The position numbers and the translations under genes are program-made. This document shows, piece after piece, positions 22,814 through 35,126 of a stretch of 64,000 nucleotides of DNA. The notes below the pieces were generated by a model. It made no database searches. It had not been told where the DNA came from and worked only from the letters and a program-made list of their open reading frames with translations. Location: positions 5,704,001 through 5,768,000 of the forward strand of contig JASJZC010000001.1 of the NCBI GenBank assembly GCA_037178855.1, read 5' to 3'. Each line of letters opens with the position of its first letter. The first letter of the stretch is position 1. This DNA is from Oscheius sp. JU75. Taxonomy: Eukaryota; Nematoda; Chromadorea; Rhabditida; Rhabditidae.

Positions 22814-25800
22814 CTAAACATGACAGGATTGAGAACTTATTACCATGATGCATTAAATTTTGTCTCCAGAGCATCGAAGACGGGGAAGGGAGCTATGACT
22901 CCCTTTTATGAGCCAAGAGAACATTCGAACGAAATGGGAGAAGAGGAAATGCAAAAAAAGAAGGCCAAACAAGTGCGAAAACGACTGGGCTTGGGTCGGA
23001 GGGAAGACAAAGGGCAAACAGCCCGAAAGCACTTGTGTTTCTATTGATTTCAGTCTGAATATGACAAACAGTTCCACGCGAAAAAAGAACACTGTGACTC
23101 ACATCAATACTCGATGTGATGAAAGATGCCCTAATTGAGAGATCGGCCAGGAATTTGAGAAACGCCCCTAGATACGAGGGTGATTGACAGCGAAACTGAT
23201 ACAATTTCAAAAGATTCATGCGCAATTAAGGGATCATCTCTAGGAAAAGGGGCGAACGACTAATTAAAGCCATGTGCGGATGTATATGGGAGCCGGGTTG
23301 GTGGCGGAATTGGTAAACAAGCCCGTAAGGCAATGAAATGAGTGACTGTGACTAACAAATGTGCTAACAATAAGATGAAGCATAGAAGCTCGCAAGTCAA
23401 TGTACAAGTCCACAAGGAAAATTAAAAGATCGCTTACGCACCTGGCGGAGCGATACAGATCACTTTTGAACTATTTGACTTTTTAACTAGTCTTGTCAGC
23501 TCTAATCTAGGATAACACTTGAAAAAAATGTTCACTTTTTCAATTGGGCCAGCCGTCTACGACGGCTTTACCGTCCATTAGTCTTGACTTAGCATTGACA
23601 ACACTTCACTGCTTCTTCAAAAGCCTAAGCTCCCAAGCTTCCCCAAGAGCTGACTTGTCAAATAAATCCTTGACATGCCATGACTTGCCAGCTCTTTGCT
23701 CGTGGTGACGGACAGACGGACACCATTGCGCTTCACTAGTAGAGAGATTCCCAGATAAGAGTTGACATGTGTAAAAGACTCTTTTTGCAAATTGTAAAAG
23801 TAGGATTGTTTTTTTAAAATGTATATGTACGTACACATTTGTTTAATAAGATTTCGCAACAACGAAATTTAAGCACTATTTCCTACTGTACTTCGATTTC
23901 CATGGTATAGCAGGTTGATAGATCTGTCATTGGTCTACAGTGGTTATGGAAGATTAAGGTTCTTTCGGTCCATAAAAACGAGCTAATTTGTTTTGCGAAG
24001 AGACAAAAAGATGTACACGCGAGGTCGAAGCCGCTGAAAGAAAAAACTGAGAGCGAGAGCGTGGTAAACAAGTCAAGGGCGGGGGAGCGAGAGTGAGACC
24101 ATTCTCGGATAACCTATAGTATACGGCGGGACTGGCTTACGAAACTCTGTCTTTCACAATATGTTTGTGTTGGCCGAAAGTCCGGCCGGCGATTATTAGA
24201 AAAATGTGCGAACTGGAAGCCGAGAGGTGGAGAACATATGTGCAGGCGTGGGATTAGTCCGCACAGTCCTTTAAGAGCCAGCTTGTACCCGGGTAAAAGA
24301 TCAATAACAACAAATCGATAGGTGGCTTTTGAATAAAAGCCATTGTTCATCAAAATTGGATGAAACAGAAGTGACCAAACAGCTGCACATTGGTAAACAG
24401 GGGAGAGATAGGGCCTCTCCATTAATTGGATGGTATGACGAGCGACCGGGGAATGTTCTAGGCGGTTCGGTTCCGTGGTGGGAGATTCGAAGGGGTAGAT
24501 AAATGACTCTCTCGCCGAGGCAAAAACAAAAATTTCGAGGACAGGTGGCCCCGTTCAATTAGTTGACCGGGTGAATTAGCATGTCCACATCGAAGACTTT
24601 TTGAGTGACTGGCTAGAGCGGGGGCGGCGATCGATGTCCAGACTGCGGATTTTACACAGCCTGTGTGACCACCAACCCTAAGGGACCTGCTGGTCACTCG
24701 GAATGAGAGAGAGACACTGTGCGACGAGGGCCACCAGTCGATACGGGTGGGGGACACGCCCTTGTCAACAGAAAACAAATCCCCACGGAAACACTCGAAA
24801 CGGACGGAGAAGATTGTGCGACGAGGGAACGCAACCAAATCAACGGAGCTGGAAGGAAATGAGAGTGTTTGAAAGGAAAATTGGCTCATATCAGGACATA
24901 GACGGCGCCAGGAAACTGGTGACACAATAGTGCTAGAAGGGGAAACAGCATAAAAGAGAACAGAGACGACATGTTGACAATCTGATCGTGTGTGAGAGAA
25001 GGATGTCTGTTGGGGTCAGTGATGGAAGAACTGACGACGAGGAAAGATGGTGATGAGAAAAGTCAAAATTTAAGTTGTCAAAATATAAGCTCGGGCCGTG
25101 GTAGCATTGCCCCTATCATTCAAAGTATGTTATCATAATATCACAGAAAATTGTTATTTTGCATTAATGACGTACTGGGCAAGCATAAAACAGTAAAGTA
25201 AAATCACCTTTGGCTTCATTCACCATTGCAAAAAACACTTACGCTTTCTGAACAAGGTAGCATTCTAAATATTATGTTTATGTTATCAGACGGCAGGTGT
25301 GCAATCATAGCCGAGATTCTTCATCACTTTTTTCTCGACCGTTCCAAAATCATTTTATACTTGATCTAAACAAACATTCTCGCATAACAAATAGGTATGA
25401 GCATGAAGTGATATACGCCCTCTAAGCCCATAAAGCCCGACATAGAGCTGTTCTTCGACAATATCCTCTCACTCCATCTCTGTGTATGATTTATCCTCAA
25501 TCAAGTATGGTTGCCCCCAGGTGGTTGCCAGCTGTTTTCTGCCCACCCCCCGGTTTGACATCTAGTAAAGCGAGCTTCTTCATAGTTTTCACGTGAGTCA
25601 TTTTTCATTTCACCGCTGCGGAATGAGCTCGAAGATCCCGTGTAATCTCTGCTAATCTCATTATTAGTCTCTGTCGAAGGACTTCCATATGGCGTCGATG
25701 TGTCTTTCTTCTTCGCGATTGCACGAAGAGCAAGGCTGTAATTTGGGACGGGTGGTCTCGTCTCACTTTTTTCTCAAGTGAGACAAAGGAAATTGCATTC

Positions 25801-28228
25801 ACAGCCAGTAGTTTTCGCTTCTTTCCGCACGTTCTTTCGATCTGTTCATTCAGTACAACTCTTTGAATTAATGCAGAACGGGAGAGGATATCTATTGTCG
25901 GAACTTTAAGGAGCCAGATTTGCATACTCAGTCTAGTTGTTCACGGTTCTCCCCACTTCAGATTTCAATTTTCGGCTTTAGCTTGGCTTGACAGGTACCG
26001 CATGTACTTGCGCCCGAAGGCTCTGAAGCGAAAAATTTTGAAGGACATTCTGCGTGACCTGACTGTGTATTTCATTTCCTGACAAACTTTGGCAGAACTA
26101 TGCCCCCTTTCCCCGGTAATAACGACCCAGTTGTTTGTTTCCCTGCCCACGTCAGCTCTCTTCGTTCTCTTCTCTCATCCGGAAGGACTCTAAATTAAAG
26201 AGGAGCGCAATCCTATCAGCTAATGAGCTACCGTCGTCTTGCGGACAAATCCTCTTGCCCGGGGGTAGTCATTTGCTCGCCCCCTAGTCGTCAATCGCCA
26301 TTCGTCATCATCTGAACTCTCCTTGGAATATTCCAGAGGATATCTTATACCTTGTCCCCCGTTTTCTGGTCATTGCCGAACCATATCCCCAAGAGAGACA
26401 CTCTCCATATTCGTCCTGCGTATACACTTATCCCGTTATGCTTCTCTAAACAACAGCAGTACTATGGGTCTTTTCATACACAAGTACTTTAGTAATGAGC
26501 CCCGGCGTTCAGCCCCTGGAAACGAAATAATAGGTTGTTCCGGACTCTAAACAGCACCTTTATGGCTGAAAATAGTCAAGGAAACCAGTTGAGATTAGGC
26601 TACTTCCCCGCGAGTCAAGGCCATCTCGTGTTGTCTACCAATTACCATACCCTGTTCGAAGAGTCAAAACCAATGTCCAATCTCAGTTCCCGCGAATTGG
26701 AAGCCATCTGTCAGCTTTGTCATAGTATTGCCCCGCGATCACTTCCATTGTGACAGACTTGCTTCATCGCTCAACCGTTTCGTGAAGAGCTTTCTACATG
26801 CACTTTCCTGATGATACTCTAACATGGGATCAGCCTTCAATCGTTTTGAGTCACGCTTGAAAACATCCTGTTTTTTTTTTTTTGCAAGACTACCGTATTC
26901 TCTCCTGGGTTGAAATCTCTACAGAGTGTCACTTTTCTAAACGAGTCTCTTTTTGACATGAAAATAAGTGCGGACTGTTGTGGGGCTGTCGAGTAATGTC
27001 ATGGTTACTCTTCTCGTTTTCTTTCGCTTTAGCATGATTCAACCTTAGAGCGGACCAATTTAGCATCCTTACCCGTTACAGTAATAGATCTAGGACATAA
27101 TATTACTTTAAGTCTTTTTACAGGCAAAAATTTTTATAGCCACAAGTAATGCTATCGCCCCTAGAGGCTCAATGACAGTAATAGCTTTTTCCCTTTGAAC
27201 CTTTCCCGGTGTCTATTCTCTTCGGTCCATCTATTGTGACTTTCCTCTCGCTTCAGCCCTTAGCATGTTCCCCGTCTTTAAGCTATCATGACAGGAGCAA
27301 CGTTTCCTCTGAGACGCTGTCTCCCAAACTAACCCGCTTTTATTTGTCTCCCACATTTAGTGTGCCAACAAAGTAATTGCCAATAGAAGCATCCGACATA
27401 CCACACATAAAGACTTTTGGGCATTCAGAACTAGATACCAGTTTTATGACTGTGAAACAGCCTGTTACTTTAAAAGAGGTGCAAACCCATTTGAAGTCTG
27501 ATATCTCTTTTATGTCTGCCGCTTCCTATTTCCATCCTACCCATTCCAAAAACTGCCTCTGACTGAAGAGACACTTTTTCCAAAATTAGCGCGTCTCTCT
27601 TGAAATTCGCCGCTTATAAATTGCTCCTAATTGTTGTCAGTTTACGGCATAATCTAATAGATCTCTGGTAGGCATACATGTGGCTCTCTCCCGTACTTTC
27701 TTTCCTCCCCTTCCAGTGGACATTTCTCACAAGGGAGATGTTTTTTCCTGTCCTCTGGGAGCTGACATCGGATTCGACTGACAGAATTCTCGAATATTTT
27801 CTTTTCTTCTCTCGGGAGTCCAGATCGAGCAGATAGGCCCATCTTGAAAATTCGATTAAAAAAACGTTCATTAGAAAGCCAAGCTCTATTATTCCATTCT
27901 CATGTCTCGAAGCACCCATTTCGAAGGTCAGAAAAACGGCTATAATTGGCAACAATTGGAGATGACAGTAGGCGGGACTCGGGGCTCCCACTCTGGAATA
28001 AAAACCCAGATAATTGTTTTATTTTAAGGCGTTTGCCCTCTTTCAATTCGCGTAATTACGTTCCAGAGCCAGAGAGCCTCAGCTGTGAACCAATGAGCCA
28101 TTCGACGTCGAGGCCATGTTGGCAACTTGACTTATTTCCCTGACAGTTTAGAGAATTTTCTAAACACTAAGCCTTTGTGCTTTCTTCGGAGAGTTTCACA
28201 CCCTGTCTATTATCCTGCAATTTCAGAG
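22814..28228. other. 5.4-kb region without recognised genes
   Basis: Neither strand shows an exon series with splice signals and family similarity. Many short open frames occur, none with support. At 23,646-23,693 a hairpin-like repeat (AGAGCTGACTTGTCAA with a nearby inverted partner ending CAGCTCT) is followed by GTGACGGACAGACGGACA, resembling ends of nematode interspersed repeats. The stretch likely holds regulatory DNA of the flanking neuronal genes and decayed repeats. Confidence 0.4.
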
Positions 28229-29976
28229 ATGAATCCCACGCCGAATATTAGCGAGACTGTTCTGAGGGAGTTCTTCGTCAGGTTTAAAGAAGAACGAGGT
28301 AGGTGCTTGGTGTTCTGGAGGTGGTTGGACTATATATTTGAGATACACCGCAAGCTGATTTAAATATCATGCATAATTCGGTTACTTGATCAGGTCAACC
28401 CACTCTATTTTCCGAGAGAGTCATTTATAAATAAACAGAATCCATGATTACGCAAAGATGAATAGTGACAATTCACCCGGTATTGCTCGTCTTTTGATTC
28501 AGATATTGACGCCAACATTGACGAGTGTGGAAATAGAAAATAATTCTTTTCAGATGCCCTTAAGAACATTTCTCATGGCTTCGGCGCCAGTTTCCTAGTA
28601 ATGGGACTTCTTGCCCTTGTCATCAACGGGACACTTGTCGGAGCCATCTGTATGAAAAAGAGACGTCATGCTCCAGTATTCTACACTCTGATCCTTAACT
28701 TTGCTATCGTCGACTGCTTCAAAGGTCAAGTGATTTTATATCTAACTGTGAGTCTTTAGGAGTGGCCACAGTTCTGTTTGCCATAAAATTACTGAGCGGG
28801 GGCATGACTTCTGTCGGCTGGACTATTCGTGTGGATCAGTACAGCAGCTTTCTCCTACGCTTTTGCAACCTGGCCACAATTTTGAATCTGGCCTTGGTGA
28901 CTCTCCACGAATATGTCTACATCTGTTATCCGCTTCGCTACTCGTCCATGGTTACCAGGTTTGTTATTTTGTCGAGACAAAAAATATGCCAAGTAGTTTG
29001 CTCTCTAATGTGTAACTTCAGAACACGTGTGATGATAGTCGTAGTTATTACCTGGGTCTGCTCGGCTTCTGTCACGCTGGCAAATTCTGTCATCGGCTCG
29101 CTCAACAGCTCAATATTGATCGATAAAGACTGTGAAACAGGTACTGTTTCTAGCCACTCTACCAATTTCTTTTACAGAAGGGGGAGCGATTTCTTCCTGT
29201 GTCCAACACGTCTCCAGATCCAAATCAGCCGACGCATTCTACCACGTCGGCTTGCTTCTCTTCTGTTTCCTCTGCCTAGCAATCACAGCTGGCTGCTACC
29301 TCATTCTGTTTCGAGTTATTAGTCGACTTATCAAAGAAGACGTGCTTAGACAGGTATATAATATCAGCCGCCAAAGCCTTTTCCTACGCACACACGGTTC
29401 TTTCGCGGCTCCTACCACGATCTTATCGATGTGCTGTCAGTTTCGACTAAAACCTGGCTTATTCAGTCTTGTTATCATGCGTATTTCATCTTCATTAATT
29501 TTCTAAACATAACCGCCCTATTTTTTTCTAATACCCCTCCCCATTTCTTCAAAATCATCTTCTTTTAGACCGAAGATGCTCCGCAACTACTTAAGAGACG
29601 AAAGTTTATCGTAGTCATTGGCTCAGTCATTATTGTCTATCTAATGTTCCTAATTGCATACAGTCTCATCCAGGTTGTTCAGTTGGCTCATATTAAGAGG
29701 TATGCCACCGGTTTTGTTGATAAGCATAGATATTTCAGCTTCAACACTTATGGTAGTCTCCTCTACGTCAAGTACATTTGCTACGGTCTCGTCTTTTTCC
29801 ACAGCCTACTCCAGCCTCTTTGTTATCTTCGCATGAAAGAGTTTAGAACTCTGATGAAGAAGTTAGTTGGAATTGTAAAAATCATGTAATTGTGTTATAG
29901 TTGTATCTGCCGCAAGAAACGTCACGCCAAGTACACCAACGCCACAGAGCAGCCAATCTTGAGCAGCGTCCGTTGA
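28229..29976 (+). CDS. orphan rhodopsin-class GPCR
   Basis: Eight exons (28229-28298, 28554-28724, 28760-28958, 29022-29140, 29178-29353, 29569-29699, 29739-29861, 29901-29976) give 354 residues. Seven hydrophobic segments are visible: TM1 (FLVMGLLALVINGTLVGAIC), TM2 (FYTLILNFAIVDCFKG), TM3 ending NLALVTLHEYVYICYPLRY, which gives HEY at the DRY position, TM4 (VMIVVVITWVCSASVTLA), TM5 (GLLLFCFLCLAITAGCYLI), TM6 (FIVVIGSVIIVYLMFLIAYS) and TM7 (YVKYICYGLVFFHSLLQP). The extracellular Cys of TM3 is not obvious. NST/NSS glycosylation sites lie in loop 2. The C-tail is short and basic (CICRKKRHAKYTN). Family assignment beyond class A is not possible. A TTTCAG acceptor lies 2 nt before the ATG. AATAAA at 29,996 follows the stop. 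Confidence 0.85.
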
Positions 29977-29995
29977 TCTCGTGTACTTTTGGACC

Positions 29996-30001
29996 AATAA
30001 A
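29996..30001 (+). terminator. AATAAA poly(A) signal of the orphan GPCR
   Basis: AATAAA lies 20 nt after the GPCR stop codon. Confidence 0.7.
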
Positions 30002-30230
30002 GATGCTTTTATTGCTTCTTTGTCTAAAAATTTGGTACAGGGAAGAAAATAAATTGGGATACCGGTTCATAGTTAGCTTCCAGTTTGGAACCGAATTGCG
30101 GCATATCATATTTTCTGATAGCCTCTTAGCCACCTTTTCCGGCTTCTCACCATCAGGTTGTCTCGCGCGTGAACCCGTCTTGCCGAGAAACTAGCTGACT
30201 CTCCGGACTCCCGGGGTCACAATTCCCGTC

Positions 30231-31080
30231 ATGTTTCTCCTTCTTCTCGCGCTTCTAGCTACCTCTGTCTGGGCAGAGTCCTTCCTCTACCTACACCCAG
30301 CCAATCCACGCCTCCATGACCGAGACATCTTTCCCCAGCAGAAATCGGCTCCCCGAGGAAAGATTCGAGACCTCCCACAGTCTGGAATAGTCTATCTCAA
30401 CAGAATTAAGCCAATGGATCCTTTCGTTAAAGGTCTGTCAGTTTCTGTTTATTTCATAGCCTTTGTACAGCTTTCGGATCGCAAACTATTGAGAAGACGG
30501 AGCCGGTCGAGATTACTTCGCCCATTGAGATCAGACAGGAGAAGCTGACTTCTGTAAGTACAGCAAATCATTTTTTCGAACTTCACTAGATGTGCTCAAA
30601 TATTGGCGTGTTTTGCCTAGTTTTAAGAAACAGACACAATGCTAAAACTTTGTAGAAATCTACGAGGGCGGAAAATTCACTTTCCAGTCTGAATATTCAT
30701 GTTCGTATGAGATACACTGTCTAGACGTGGTGACAATGACTTTATTGTATTTTCAGCTAAACAACAACGAAATCGAAGAAGATCTAACTAGTCTAACTGC
30801 CGAGCTTGATGCTCCTTCGACTACCCAAGTAACTCCAGCCGATCTGGCCGACTCTGACCTGGCTGCCTTAGACTCTCTTCTGCATAGTCTCAAGTCTGAG
30901 CAGGGTTCGGAGCAGAAACCCGCCAAACTAATAACTCTTCGTGGTACCAGAGTAGCTGGTAGTGCCACAGCTCATCGTCGCCCAGCTGCTAGACTAGTAC
31001 GTCTCGATTCAGCCGTCGGATCGACAGCCACCTTGAAGAATACTCCAGAATTTGATCCGTGGGAGCGAATGGGACAGTAG
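30231..31080 (+). CDS. secreted protein of unknown function (202 aa)
   Basis: Three exons (30231-30432, 30471-30553, 30757-31080) join in phase. A clean signal peptide (MFLLLLALLATSVWAES) is followed by a proline-rich basic segment (about 20-67), a short linker and an acidic Asp/Leu/Ser-rich C-terminal half with LADSDLAALDSLLHSLKSE. The last 40 residues are basic and end in FDPWERMGQ. There are almost no cysteines and no membrane helix. I do not recognise the family. Possible roles include a secreted matrix or peptide-precursor protein, but no amidation (G-K/R) series is present. AATAAA at 31,098-31,103 supports the 3' end. It lies 254 nt after the orphan GPCR on the same strand. Confidence 0.75.
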
Positions 31081-31097
31081 AAATTCTTTTAGACACT

Positions 31098-31103
31098 AAT
31101 AAA
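31098..31103 (+). terminator. AATAAA poly(A) signal
   Basis: AATAAA is 18 nt after the stop codon of the 202-aa secreted protein gene. Confidence 0.75.
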
Positions 31104-31371
31104 TATTTTTTACTGGTTACCGAAACAGTACGTGCAAAAATTTTTCGGACTTGTGAGAAGCGACGGGCAAAAATATTTCAGGCTAGCCTTTAGTCGAGGT
31201 GGTATGATTTCTTAGGCTGAAAAATATTTCACAGCTAGAACTTAATTGAACAATTTTATTGTGTAGCTCTTGTGTATTGGCGGGTCATTTGAGAGATCGT
31301 TGGCTGTAGCTTTTTGTTTTGAGGATTGTGATAAACCCGTTTTTAATTGAGATGGGAAAAAAATTAAAAGG

Positions 31372-31953
31372 CTACATGATGAGACACTTGTTGGGAATTC
31401 TCGGATTACAACAGTTTAGAGCATGGAACCTGTTGAAAAAGCCAGTGTTCGCATTCGGGGCACCAGGCAGAGGAGGCAAGAGGTCGAGTTCGTCCGAGAG
31501 ACTGTCCCCATCTCCTTCAAACGCATCCAGACGAGTTTTGATGGTAGGCACAGGCTTGTGAACTTTTTTCGGCGTCAGCTTCTCCTCCTCTTCGTCGCTG
31601 TCCAGAGGACAGTCAAACAGTCGACTCTTTTCAGAGGTTCCAGTTCCAGCGGTTCTGGAGAATAAGGTCTTGGAATGACAACAAGCAAAAAGTTACGATT
31701 TGACTATATCAAACTCACTTCGTATCCTCTGCCTGTCCCTCATCCTCCAGCGAGAAGATTTCCGCGTCTTGGGCCAGCTCGCGTCCACTGCCTAAACCGG
31801 ATTATCATGCTAGACGCCTGATGACTTCAATAGCAGGCTAATTGGGGCTCCCCGAAATTACTGACATGCTCACAAACGAAACCACACGACACTGGGTCCA
31901 CCTGCTGTTCTGTAGCGAGCCGTCCCGCCTGTAGACGTCGAGGCCGTGGCCAT
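31372..31953 (-). CDS. small acidic protein with a C-terminal CaaX-like motif (143 aa)
   Basis: Three exons (31878-31953, 31719-31791, 31372-31654) join in phase. The protein has a Thr/Gly/Ser-rich N-terminus, an acidic middle with CPLDSDEEEEKLTPKK, then TIKTRLDAFEGDGDSLSDEL, which includes an RxxL that could be a destruction box, and LLPPLPGAP. The last four residues are CLIM, fitting a prenylation (CaaX) signal. I do not recognise a family; the acidic patch plus RxxL is vaguely securin-like, but that is not supported further. The ATG lies 4 nt after a TTTAAG acceptor and 109 nt downstream of the homogentisate dioxygenase stop on the same strand, so it is probably the second gene of an operon. 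Confidence 0.7.
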
Positions 31954-32062
31954 CCGCCTTAAACTTTGAGTTAAAATCAATTAAAAGAAGGTTAAGTGAT
32001 ACAGACTGGTTAGGAACCGAGCAAGTCTTGGAAACACGTGAAGGATATATTTTATAGAGTTT

Positions 32063-34822
32063 CTACTTAAGTTGGAAATGCTTCTTGAGAGGCTGCCAGT
32101 CTTTGTGGTAATCGGCGTCGACGTTCTCGGTCAGAGCCCACTTCGTTACGACCATGTTCAGGCTTGACTCGAACATAAAGGCCATTGTGTTGTCAGCCAC
32201 ACGCTGAGGCTTCAGATCCACCTTCGAAGCCATCTCGAAACAGTTGTAATCCGGACCGTGAGGCGTCATCATCGAGTGCAGAGAGGCTCCACCTGGACGG
32301 AAACCACCCTCCTTGGCTTCGTAGGCTCCCAGGATCAGACCCATGTACTCGGACATGCAGTTTCCTGGTAGAGAGTCGTTAAATTGTTATTAAGATCGAC
32401 TCACGGTGGTAGTAGGGTGGTCGGAAGGTGTCGTCAGCCACTCCCCATCTTGGCGGGAAGATGACAAAGTCGGCGATGGCAGTTCCAAGCTTGTTGGATG
32501 GGGCTGTTAGAACGGTGAAAATGGAGGGGTCCTGAACAGTTTTAGTGATATTGCTCTTGAAAGACTGTCAGGAGATAGCGGAAAGTTCAAAAACCTGAAC
32601 TCACGCAGTGGTCAAAAGAGACTGTGTTGATAGTCATGAACTTGTTCAGATCGTACTTATAGGGAGCATAGTTTCCATGCCATGCGACCACATCAAAAGG
32701 CGAGTGGTGCTGTTCGGCAGCGAATAGAGCTCCCTGATACTTGGTGACGATCTCGAACGGCTTATCCAGGTCTTCGAACCAGGCTGTCGGGGTCTCGAAA
32801 TCGCGAGCATTCGCAAGTCCGTTGGCTCCTTAAATTCAAAAAATGAACAGTTTTTTTCGTAAAAGAAAAAAAGGTTGTCAAGTTGGAAGATTGTACCCGA
32901 ACCTATATAGCTGCACTGCAGCTGGCGCTCTTACCGACGGTGCCATTATGTCTTCTAGACTTTAGACACTGCTCTATAGCAAGGAACTGGCTTGAAAGGT
33001 AGAGGTTTTCGCTTTTGCAAGGCTCATTAGAGACTGACGGATCCCCAGAGAGGGCTGCGCCAGAGAGCAATGGCTCACATTTCAACATCCTTCACTTCCA
33101 GCGTGTTCGGTTACTTATGCAAAGCGAGAGAGCACATATGACAGATGTCAAAAAGATATGAGAACTCGATAAAAGCCCCCTCTTTTCATGGAATGGGGAG
33201 CTGCTTCGTTAGGTTTGTAATGACATTTCGCGCGGGACACACTTGTGACCAAAACTAACCGATTGGACCGAGGTCGGGCAGCTGGAAGTGCGTTCCGTAG
33301 ACTTCCAGGATATAACCGCGGGATGGTCCTTCAACTGCCACGGAGAAACGGACTCCTGTGTTTCACTCTTTTCAATTCAGAATTTTTCGTACCTTGAGGA
33401 ATGATGACAATCTCCAGGGGACTGACCTTCATGCGACCGAACTCCGTTGTCAGGAGAAGAGCTCCCTGCTGTGGAACTAAAAAATGGGTTTGTCGGTAAA
33501 TCACACCATACCCAAAAAAGCATTTTTAAGCCTAGCGATGTACTGCAAACTTGTCGGCCGGATATAAATTTAGAAATTTGCGGAGCATGTCTCGGTTGAA
33601 AAATAGTGTTTGAACCAGAAAGTAGCTCTGATGTTTCTCACTCAAGTCGTGAGTGCTCACCCGTACCACTTCGCTGTTTTATGAGTACTATTCGAATATA
33701 TACTACCCAACATTACCCATATTACAATCGTGTTATTCCCTTTTCTCAAAAGCGACCAAAGTTCGTGTCGAAAACAATTAGGGGGTCTCTAGCATCCCCG
33801 AGGGGCCAGTAAGCCGTGGGAGTTCTCGCTCCCTAACTCACCAATGAGAAAATCTCCGTCGGCATTGTAAAAGGCCCGATCCTTCATGCTCGAGTTGCAG
33901 GCATACATGTGAATGGCCAAGCCGGTACGAGAGACCACGTCTCCACCTCCACACATCGTGTACAGGCCCTATTCCTTGGAATTTCCCTATTATTCTGGAT
34001 CCAACCTGTACGAAGTCAACCTCTCCTTCCGGAATCTGATGCGGATGCCAGCGGAACTGGTTCGGGTTGGCAGGTAGACCAGCAAAGTCATTGGTCAGCT
34101 TCTTGCTCCCGTCAATCGGCTTGAAAGGACGGTGAACGACCGAGGGACGGATACGGTAGAGCCAGCTGAAACGGGAAGGAATTTGCAATTTAATGTAGAA
34201 AAGTGAACTGTGAGGTTTTCTGACCGAAGACAAGCGACTACAAAAATTGTACTTTGCATTTCTAGAGAAAATGTCCACAGAATTCCCAATAAAACTCTGA
34301 AATCCCTCCTAAACGTGGGCACAATTATAGATCGAAATCTAAAGACTTCTCAAGAGTAAGAGTTATCTTGCTCCTTTATGGCCGATCCAACTTTGGATAG
34401 GAGAGTAGCCCAGTAAATAACTTATTTTTATCTTGAACTCAAACAAAACCATAACAAAAACTCTGTATTATTAACTTACCTCCTCCTATTCTGATGTCTC
34501 GGCGCCGTAAAGGCAGTTCCACTCAGCTGCTCCGCGTACAGCCCATGGGGGCACTGCTGGGGACTATTCTTGCCGACCGGCAAGGCGTCCGGGACTCTCG
34601 GATCAGCTGTCGCGAACTCGTTGCCAAATCCGGACTGGTAGACGAGCTAAAAGGGAGAGCATCAGGTGGAGGGGCGGAGGCTGTTGGGGAGCATAATTGG
34701 CGTTCGTATTGATCTTGGAGACCTCCCCCAGGGGACGAGGTAAGGACTCAAGCCGACAATGGACACTTTGCGTGCTTCGATTCCCAAGAAATGGGAAAAC
34801 TCACGTGGTCAAAGTCGGCCAT
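32063..34822 (-). CDS. homogentisate 1,2-dioxygenase
   Basis: Nine exons (34805-34822, 34480-34646, 34006-34165, 33842-33968, 33393-33476, 33260-33355, 32605-32828, 32405-32531, 32063-32364) give 434 residues, against 445 in human HGD. Conserved blocks include [68 protein letters not shown] and [12 protein letters not shown]. The iron-site neighbourhood is present: [14 protein letters not shown] carries the His and Glu ligands and [11 protein letters not shown] the second His. The enzyme opens the ring of homogentisate to maleylacetoacetate in tyrosine/phenylalanine breakdown and acts in the cytosol. Exon 1 codes only six residues. Introns 32,829-33,259, 33,477-33,841 and 34,166-34,479 are longer than usual and hold nothing recognisable. 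Confidence 0.97.
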
Positions 34823-35126
34823 TTTTGGTCGAATGACAGTCTCTCGACCGAGGCCCCGCCTCATCTGTCATTGTAATCAATTATGGCGATAAGATTCTTA
34901 GTGGGGTCAAGACAACAATGGGAGTTTATTATACCGGACAAAAAGAAAACAACCCAATAGATAGAGAGAAATAACAACAATTATCAAGTCATAAGTCAAC
35001 GAGAATAGGAAAGATTTTTTCGCGCCCGTACTGGCAAGTAAAAACGAATTGAAAAATTGACAGTACGGGCGCCAAGTCGACGAAAACACAACAACGGCAT
35101 TCAGACGGGGATTCGAGCTGTGACGA

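Noticed and set aside
23290..23345. tRNA-Leu-like start (GTGGCGGAATTGGTA)
   Set aside because: Only the first 20 or so bases resemble a tRNA; no anticodon arm or T-arm follows.
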